Below, piece by piece: positions 56,909 to 64,000 of a DNA stretch of 64,000 nucleotides. The DNA is taken from NCBI GenBank assembly GCA_033297075.1, contig MU858070.1:248001-312000 (forward strand). The letters are read 5' to 3'. This stretch comes from Rhypophila decipiens (lineage: Eukaryota; Ascomycota; Sordariomycetes; Sordariales; Naviculisporaceae). The notes under the pieces were generated by a model. It was not told the origin of the DNA. It worked only from the letters and a program-made list of their open reading frames with translations, and did not search any database. The first letter of the stretch is position 1; every line of letters starts with the position of its first letter. The translations under genes were made by a program, and so were the position numbers.

Positions 56909-58216
56909 ATGAAGCCTCTCTTCCACTACGTGCGAGTGGCCCTCCTCCTCATCGGGGCCCTCCTCCTCTTCGGCCATGCCTTTTCGTCCTACTCCCATCG
57001 CGACAGTGCGCCGCTTTCCCGACGGTCTTTTCCCTCCCAACCCCACAACTCCACCCTCCTAACCCAGCGCGATACGCCCTGGGGACCCCCAAGAAGAGAG
57101 TCATCCCGTTGAATCCCTCCCCGCAGTGAATCAACAACGTGCTCAGGGGCGACAAATATCTCTGCGCTATGTTGAAATCGTCCCCACCCCCACGCCGTAA
57201 CAATGAACCCGTGCCCACGGACTACAGGTCTATCGACATTCAGTACAATCGCGTTGAACATCACCCTTTTGATATGACCTTCCTGCTCAACCCAATCAGC
57301 TCAGACCTGGAAGCTCTTTCACCTGGTCTGGGGTTCGCGGACGGTGGTTGGAGAGGGGTCACCTACGATACTCATGTGAGTATCTCGTTTCGTTCCACTT
57401 TCTATTCTCCCGATATCATCAAGTTTCGCTAACGATTGATCCAAAGGTTGAAGAGGATCAAGATCTTGACAATGACAATTTCCAAGCTTGGTTCAACATC
57501 ATGTAAGTCGCGAGACACAGAGGAACACGTCCATTCCGAGTTTCCCTCATTGGATACTATCCCTGCCTGCATTCCGGCATCAACTACTAACGGACACCAC
57601 CGCAGGTACAACGTCCAAAAAGGCGCCATCATGGCCATAAACATCAACAACAAGTACTTCAAGAACAACGACATACCCCGGACGAAATACGAGATCCAGG
57701 AGCTCTCCGACATGATGTTCCTGACCTGGTCCAAATACGTCGACCAGGCCGGTGCAGATCGCAAAAACATCAACCACATCATCCACCATCAGGTGCACAA
57801 CGCGGACACCATGAGCTTTCTCGCTGAGGCGCTGGGCGTCTCGGGGCCGCAGGACCCTGGTGCCCTCCAGGGGATGACCTTTTTCCCCCACCAGGATGAG
57901 TACAAGGTGCGTTGGTTACTTCAAAGCTCTTTCTTACCTTTACCTCCTAGTAGGTTGGCAGACAACGTATAACAAACAGCAAATCTGACTGAAAATTAAA
58001 ACTACTGTCCTTCAGGTGCTCCTTGCAAGTCCCAACGGCTCGGCAGTCGCCTACTTCTTGTTCGATCACAAGGGCCAGCTGGGCCACAAGACCGTCAGCC
58101 AGGTCACTGTGTTTTCGCGGGACAACTTGAGCGAGGTCTCGCCTGGGAAAGAGTGGTTCATTGTCTGGCATGTCAAGGACGTCACGCTACCGTTCCCTGG
58201 CCGCGCAAAGCTTTAG
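56909..58216 (+). pseudogene. Secreted or membrane-anchored protein of unknown family; frameshift and TGA near the 5' end
   Basis: The first part encodes a hydrophobic leader (VALLLIGALLLFGHAFSSYS) and runs to TQRDTPWGPP. At a C5 run (57086..57090) the reading has to change frame to continue KKRVIPLNPSPQ, then meets TGA (57127..57129), and goes on in the same frame as INNVLRGDKYLCAML. Later exons are clean and in phase: to 57375, 57447..57502, 57606..57906 and 58016..58216. They contain GWRGVTYDTH, IQELSDMMFLTWSKYVD, INHIIHHQVHNADTMSFLAEAL and EWFIVWHVKDVTLPFPG. I do not recognise the family. The two 5' lesions suggest a broken gene, or a base-call problem at the homopolymer plus a misread start. 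Confidence 0.55.
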
Positions 58217-58822
58217 ATGCCTGGGTAGGTAGGTAGGTACCTACCTACTTACCTAGGGGGTGGGTCAAGACTGCTAGTGGACGTTGTCCGTGGATGTGTA
58301 GGTAGTTGAATTGATCAAGCCTGCCGAACTTGTCTTTTGCAGGCAGGTGCCAGTCAAGCAGTCAATGAAGTGCGGGAATGAATCGACGGTGGAACTAGAA
58401 TTGGCTTGGTGGTGGGAAATAGGGAAAGAGCTGGTTTTGTACATCTCTCGATCTAACGAGTTAAGGGTTTGGTCGGTTATGTTAAGTAATAGAACAGTGA
58501 ATTCAAGCGCATATATGGGTGTATATGATGAAATATTACATCGGGTGTTTTGTATTGGAAACTTGGCTATAGCCTCTCTATATTAGTGTACTAACCATCC
58601 AGTTATCAAGTCTTTATTTCCCTCACATTCAAGTTTTAATCCATTAGACAGCACAACATATATAACCAAGACAAATAGATCTTGACTTGCTCGTGAATAA
58701 AAGGCCAATAAAATTGTATCCGAGTAACCAGCATCTATTATCTCCCATCGAGCCCGGCACCTTGGCCCCATCCCCATTATAACAGGCACCCGTATAGCCT
58801 CAACCGACGGCCGCTGTTCCTC

Positions 58823-59401
58823 TTACACATAATTAACATGCACACCATCTACCAGCGCGCGCATATAGAGCATATCAGCGTCGACAACAGCGCCGCCCCA
58901 GTGCCAGTCCCGATCCCGTATAGACCAGTCCCCTTCCAAAGTACCGCTATAAAAATCAGAACCATCTTCTTCTTGTTGATGATGGCGATACCCCCGTGCC
59001 GCGGTGTAAACCCCAGAAGAGGAGTCTGCGGTATTTTCTCCCGTCTTGATATCGGGCCCCCTCTCATGAGGGGAGGGAACTTCCCTGTCCTCGCTTTCAT
59101 CTTGAGAGGATGACGCCGTCTGGCGGGTGCCACGAGCCGTGGCGGCGAGGCGGGCGCCCCAGAGCATGGGTATGTCCACGAGCATCATGCGGGTGATGGA
59201 CTTTAGACCGGCGGGGCTCTGGATTTGGCCGTCTGGTCGCGAGCTGGATGCATCTTCTGAGGAATCGAGCAGGTTGCCGGTGGAGGAGGTGTTTGCGCTC
59301 GCTGGCTGTGAGTATCGGGGTATCGTATCTTTATCTATTGAGGGTCTGCGGTCGGGCTTGCCGCTTGGGGAGTGGCTGGGCAGGGTCTGTTTGTCTGGCA
59401 T
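58823..59401 (-). CDS. Hypothetical Ser-rich protein
   Basis: 192 aa, single exon from an ATG at 59401; no family recognised. The first 100 residues are polar and Ser/Pro-rich with probable phosphorylation-type stretches (SSEDASSSRPDG, ASSSQDESEDRE). The C-terminal part is Trp/Asp-rich (GDWSIRDRDWHWGGAVVDAD). No signal peptide or membrane segment. Opposite-strand frames of similar length make this moderate in confidence. Confidence 0.5.
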   Translation of the reverse strand: MPDKQTLPSHSPSGKPDRRPSIDKDTIPRYSQPASANTSSTGNLLDSSEDASSSRPDGQIQSPAGLKSITRMMLVDIPMLWGARLAATARGTRQTASSSQDESEDREVPSPHERGPDIKTGENTADSSSGVYTAARGYRHHQQEEDGSDFYSGTLEGDWSIRDRDWHWGGAVVDADMLYMRALVDGVHVNYV

Positions 59402-60219
59402 TGTTTGTTTCCTTGCTGGTTGGTGTGTGGGATTTGAGTTTCTTGGAGGCTTTGAGGTTGTTGGGATTTTATTGTGATGCCGCTGGTGTAAACAATAAGA
59501 GTGACTGGGGTAGCAGATAAGGTGAAAGGAAAGAGATGAGCATCAAGTGGAAAGGGGTCTGGGTGTATTCAAGACTGTATTCCAGGAGGAACATAGGGCA
59601 CTGTCGCACATATATACATGTAGGGGAGCAAGAGTTTACACACCAAGTCAGCGACTGCGGGCGGGGGCGGTGTCGAGAAGCTTTGAGCAATTTTATATTC
59701 GGCTCTGGGCTCAGTCCTGTGCCAGTCACCATTCTGGGTGTTTATTGGCCTGAATCCTCCTGGGCTGACTTTACCGTGGGGAACTGACTTGACTGGCCTA
59801 GAGCCTAGATGCCATGCCGCTACATGGTTAGTCTGCATTTCACTCGGCGTGGAAGAAATCACCCAAAACATAATCATTTAATTGCTAGTGGTCCCTCCCT
59901 TTCGAGGCCAGAATCATGATTCCTTGAAAGGAGTGCTCGAAACAAGCACATTTAGCAGCGACGCTATGTCACCACAAACTTAGAACAAAGTTATGGCCAA
60001 ATGGCGATGCAGGTAGACCTGACTTTGTGATCAGATGTCACTCCTACATTTACTGCTAATTAAGACTGCAGTGAGAGAGTATTACTGATGACAGCACTTT
60101 ACCAAGGCCAACTTGAGCTGGCTACCGCCAACAAGAACAGAAAATCGTCAAGGAAGCTAAATACCATTCTCCAAGGAAAACACAACATCACCGGCATCCT
60201 CCTCGAGCCGTTCTTGAAA

Positions 60220-61563
60220 CTAGTGGCTCATCCCATTTCCGCCTTGATGACCGGCATGACCATGACCATTCATAGCCATACCTTTACCCCCAGAGCATCC
60301 CCCGGCGGCCATGCCATGGTGCCCTCCCGGAGCCGCCCCGTTCTGCGATCCGTTGGCAGCGGTTACATGTTGCAGCACTGGCTTCTCCTTGCCCAGCGCG
60401 GCCGCCTTGGACGTGCTCTCGGGGTCAAAATACGGAACCTCGCCGATGCCAACGGCGCGGTTGCCCGACCGCTCCCCGAGGTCCATGTAGTCAAACGTGG
60501 CGCGGTGGAAGGCGCTGCGGTTGTCCCAGATAGCTATTATAGTATAGTCGGTGCCTGTCAGTTGTATGCATCTTTTCATCGAAAAGCAACGTGAAAGTAA
60601 AGTCCCTTACCAATATCGTGCGGGTTTCGCCACCGGAACCGGCACTGGAGGTCATGGTTGTCCTGGATCATGCTGTAGAACTTCTTCAGCAGCTCCTCCG
60701 ACTCGTGGGCGTTGACCTCGTTGATGCGCTTGGAGAACTGGCCGACGGAGAAGATGCTCCTCCAGCCCGTGACGGGGTTGGTGCGGACGACGGGGTGGAC
60801 AGCGGTCAGGGCCTGGCCCTGGTTGAGCGGATTGCCGCGCTCACCCTCCTCGATCTTTTCTCCCCGGTTGCGGATTGCCATGAGCACGCAGTCGGCGCGG
60901 CAGGTGACGGTCAGCTTGTCGACAAAGTCGCGGTACGGCTGGGAGAGGCGGTTGTAGAGCTCGTAGCCCGAGGCCCAGAGCGTGTCGCCGCCCGTCTCGG
61001 GCAGCTTGATGACGCGCAGCGACGTGTAGTCGGCCGGCACGGGCTCGAACTGGATGTCGGTGTGCCACTCGGCCGCGTCGAAGCGCCGCTTGTCCATGTT
61101 GGGCATCTTGTCAAACATGTACTTGAACCCCACCGAGTTGACGTAGCTGATCTGCCTGTCTGGCGTGCCGCCCTCGGGCACGTGGACCGGCGCCAGCGGG
61201 AAGATGTGCACTGACGACTCGGCCGGCTTGCCTGCCAGCTGGCCCAGTCGGTCCACGAGCTCCTTTTGCAGCTCGTTGGTGAGGTTGGTCTGCGCCCTGA
61301 AAAAGACTACGCCCCGTCTCGAGACTGACAATCTCAGTGTTAGTGAGACTGAACGCACGGAGCTGGGGGATTTGTCTGTCTGGGGGCTTACTTGTGATGG
61401 CGAGATCGCGAATGATGGCATCCGCGTTCTCGGCCTTTAGCACGTCATCAACAATGTTGACGTCGAGAAACTCGCGGCCGATCTCAGGTGTCGTCTCCTC
61501 GTAGGAAAACTTGCCTAGAGCGCCGCTAAGTTCAAGCGGTTTGGGGTGCTGTGACTTGGCCAT
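60220..61563 (-). CDS. TauD/TfdA-family Fe(II)/2-oxoglutarate dioxygenase with His/Gly/Met-rich tail
   Basis: Exons 61392..61563, 60611..61324 and 60220..60533 join in phase (399 aa). The catalytic core has SRRGVVFFRAQ, the iron motif WHTDIQFE (HxD), SGYELYNRLSQPYRDFVDKL, and NRSAFHRATFDY with the distal histidine. Enzymes of this family hydroxylate taurine, sulfonates, phenoxyacetates or other small acids. The last 45 residues are unusual: Gly, His, Met and Asn (GGHHGMAAGG, GMAMNGHGHAGHQGG), like a metal-binding or disordered tail. It lies divergent to the SDR at 62703, which ends in a similar tail. Confidence 0.9.
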
Positions 61564-62702
61564 GACTGACTGCTGGACTTGCAGATGGGATCTTGGGTGA
61601 GAGAGAAAGTTAATCAAGTGGATTGGAAGTGCTTGATGCCCCGGTTCTCAGCAACAGAGCGACAAAGAAGACGAGGAATTTGAAACTTGGGGCCTCTCGC
61701 GCAACAACAGCAGGAAGTGATGCAGCTGAGGTTCTGGCTGGGACTTGTTCTCGTTGACTTGGAACTCTCCACGTTTATGCAAACCAAGCCATGTCCTTTT
61801 GGGAGCTCAAGGAGCCCCCGTATGCTGTTGCAAGCCGGGGTACTCACCCACGCAGTTTCAATAGATTGGCTAACCAGAAAACACTGACGTGAAAGAAATT
61901 GTCATATCTGCGCCGCATGTGAGGCGATCACGGATCCAGAAGCACAAGAGTGAATATCTGACAAGATGTGAGCGAGAATGAGCAAGATATCAGCACTAGA
62001 CTGAGAACATGGTGAGGGGGGGCTGGTCGTGCAGGCGAGGCAAAGAAAGGAGGATTCAAGTTCGCAAGGATATACTTCACTCGAGGCTGGGATACTGCTA
62101 GCCATGAGCCCAAGAAGGGTATTAATACATCAGTACTCCGTAGTAAGGTTACCAAATTAGGCAGGTGGAGACCCTGGCCATTGGTTGATCCAGGACCGGG
62201 CAGGGGGGTAAGCGGCACCAGTCATTGGCCAATTCGTTTGAGCATGTAACGCGGGGTTTTGGTATCCGTAAGGCTTGTACATGTACTGAGGTACATGGTG
62301 TGGGGGGGGGGGGGGTGCGTGTATCCTTGACCGGGTCAGCCCCGAGAACTTGGGAGAAGCTTGGCATTTCTCACATGCATACATGTTGCTTGTGTGATCC
62401 ATGGTTGGTCGTGACAAAAGGACTTAGGTTTGGGAGCCAGGGGCTGGGCCTCACACCAGTAAACATACGGATACCCCCTGGTAATATGCTCAGAAAACCA
62501 AAACGAGCAAAGCGCCATCCCAACACTGGCTACTTAAGGACAAGCTGAGGCATACCTAGTACAGCAGCTATTGCGGGGATAACCACGCTGTATCATTGCC
62601 TCGCCAAGCCCAGACCGCCGTCTTCTTTTCGGAGCTTTTCCTCTTCCATCCTTTCCAAGTCTCACCCAACGTGCAACCAATCCACCCCTATCCTCACGAA
62701 TC
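61564..62702. other. Divergent promoter region of the dioxygenase and SDR genes
   Basis: About 1.1 kb, with a run of 13 or so G near 62302-62315. No gene is supported; both flanking genes are probably driven from here. Confidence 0.45.
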
Positions 62703-63898
62703 ATGTCAGTGCCTCGGGCTTTCGATTTTACCGGCGAGGTGGCCCTCGTGACCGGTGGCGGCTGCCGCATGGTGGACGAGCTGGGCAACGGCAGCGCCGT
62801 TGCTCTGCTGCTCGCCCGGCATGGCGCACGTGTCGTCGTTGTCGATCGGGACCTCGACGCGGCCAACGAAACCAAGCGCATGATTGATGAAGAGGGCGGC
62901 GTGGCCGAGGTCGTACTCTGTGACGTCACTATCGACGCCGAGTGCAAGGCTGCCGTCACCAAGGCCGTCGAGCTCTTTGGTAAACTTGACATCCTAATCA
63001 ACATTGGTAGGTGACACCAGGCTCATTTCGTTCTTGTTTCCTAATACGTGCGGCACGTCTCTGCGGACCAGGCGGTGAATGTGTATGCTGACACGGATCC
63101 AAACCCAACCGACAGTCGGCCGGGGGGAGCCCGTTGGCACGTCCGAGATGGTCGACCTGCAGCAGTTCGACTACGGCATTCACTACAACGTGACGAGCAT
63201 GGTGCAGATGGTTCGCTACGCGGTCCCGGCCATGCGCAGCAACGGCAAGGGCGCCATCGTCAACATGAGCTCCATCTGCGGCCTGACGGGCGGCAGCCCG
63301 GGCGTGTTCTACTCGACCTCCAAGGGGGCCATCGTGCAGATGACGCGCGCCATGGTGGGACACCACGGTGCCGACAACATACGCGTAAACTGCGTGTGCC
63401 CCGGTCTCGCTTACACCCCCATGGCCCGGAGCCGGGGCATCTCGGCCGAGATGAGGGAGGAGCGTAAAGGCATGGGCTTCCTCAAATACGAGGGAACAGC
63501 CTTGGACATTGCTTACGGTATGTTTGTTGTCTGATCTGTCACGCATGGACCTCTTGACCTTGGTTCAGCATTGTAAGGTTTTTGCTGACAAGAGGTTTGG
63601 TTGCTTGGGTCAGCGATGCTGTTCCTCTGCAGCAAAGAGGCGAGGTGGATCACCGGCGCGATTTTGCCGGTCGACGGGGGGGTAAGTTCGGCCCTTTCGT
63701 TTTTGCTTCCTCACCGAGTCTTTTCTTTCCCGGATTCTTTGCTGACATTGAGAGCACAATCAGTACACCGCTGGGAGAGACCATCCCAAGATGGGCCACA
63801 TGGCAATGGGTCATGGACAAGGACATGGACATGGACATGGACACGGAGAGGGAAATGCAAGTGGAACTGAAAGTGGGAATGCCCAAGACCACAAGTGA
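62703..63898 (+). CDS. Short-chain dehydrogenase/reductase with His/Gly-rich tail
   Basis: Exons 62703..63006, 63116..63517, 63614..63681 and 63764..63898 join in phase (302 aa). It contains the cofactor-binding ALVTGGG...GNGSAVA (the glycine motif has a few extra residues), VVVVDRD, CDVT, NMSSICG (catalytic Ser), YSTSK (Tyr/Lys), VNCVCPGLAYTPMA, and the C-terminal WITGAILPVDGG. A final small exon adds a 45-residue tail with repeated GHGHGHGHG and MGHMAMGHGQ, ending AQDHK. Substrate unknown; the divergent dioxygenase is a likely pathway partner. Confidence 0.9.
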
Positions 63899-64000
63899 GC
63901 AGTCAGTGGTCCGGATTCGCTGGCAGAGGTAGAGGACTTGAGATCTGAGTGTTGTAGAGGACTTAGAGGAGAGGTAGTCATCATTAGGACGAAAGAGACT

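Overview
This is nuclear DNA of a filamentous ascomycete (Pezizomycotina, probably Sordariomycetes). Most genes are split by short introns (about 50-85 nt) with GTAAGT/GTGAGT donors and AG acceptors. The families present (HET domains, NACHT NLRs, HeLo/HET-s-type effectors, UstYa, PTH11-like receptors, AA9 LPMO) are typical of that group. Species cannot be fixed from this sequence alone.

Layout. Positions 1-11 kb are conserved housekeeping sequence: an Snt1/NCoR-like SANT co-repressor running off the left edge, deoxyhypusine synthase, HMG-CoA lyase and a U6 snRNA. Positions 11.7-15.9 kb hold two tandem copies of an unrecognised gene built from one-exon Cys/His modules; one copy has a long charged, polyacidic tail ending in a CaaX box. 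A medium-chain dehydrogenase follows. Positions 18-35 kb form an allorecognition/cell-death island: a HeLo-domain protein with two HET-s-type amyloid repeats, a divergent NLR with a matching N-terminal amyloid motif (het-S/nwd2 layout) that appears to splice into a HET domain, another HET gene, and a HET relic split by a 5.2-kb cassette. The cassette has 25-bp terminal inverted repeats and carries a protein kinase fused to a YTH RNA-binding domain plus a HeLo-like pseudokinase. Positions 34-46 kb carry proline iminopeptidase, a UstYa-like protein, a small secreted protein, a PTH11-like receptor, an amino-acid permease and an AA9 LPMO. Positions 46-54 kb hold a broken SesB-type hydrolase-NACHT NLR and a broken mucin-like CVNH protein. 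Positions 54-64 kb hold secreted and unknown proteins, then a divergent TauD-type dioxygenase and SDR pair that share His/Gly-rich C-terminal tails.

A recurring feature of the fast-evolving genes is the in-frame stop codon in an otherwise open, correctly phased reading frame (eight cases in six genes), sometimes with a frameshift. The housekeeping and metabolic genes are clean. All gene models come from reading splice phase by eye. I ran no database search, so family names rest on recognisable motifs.
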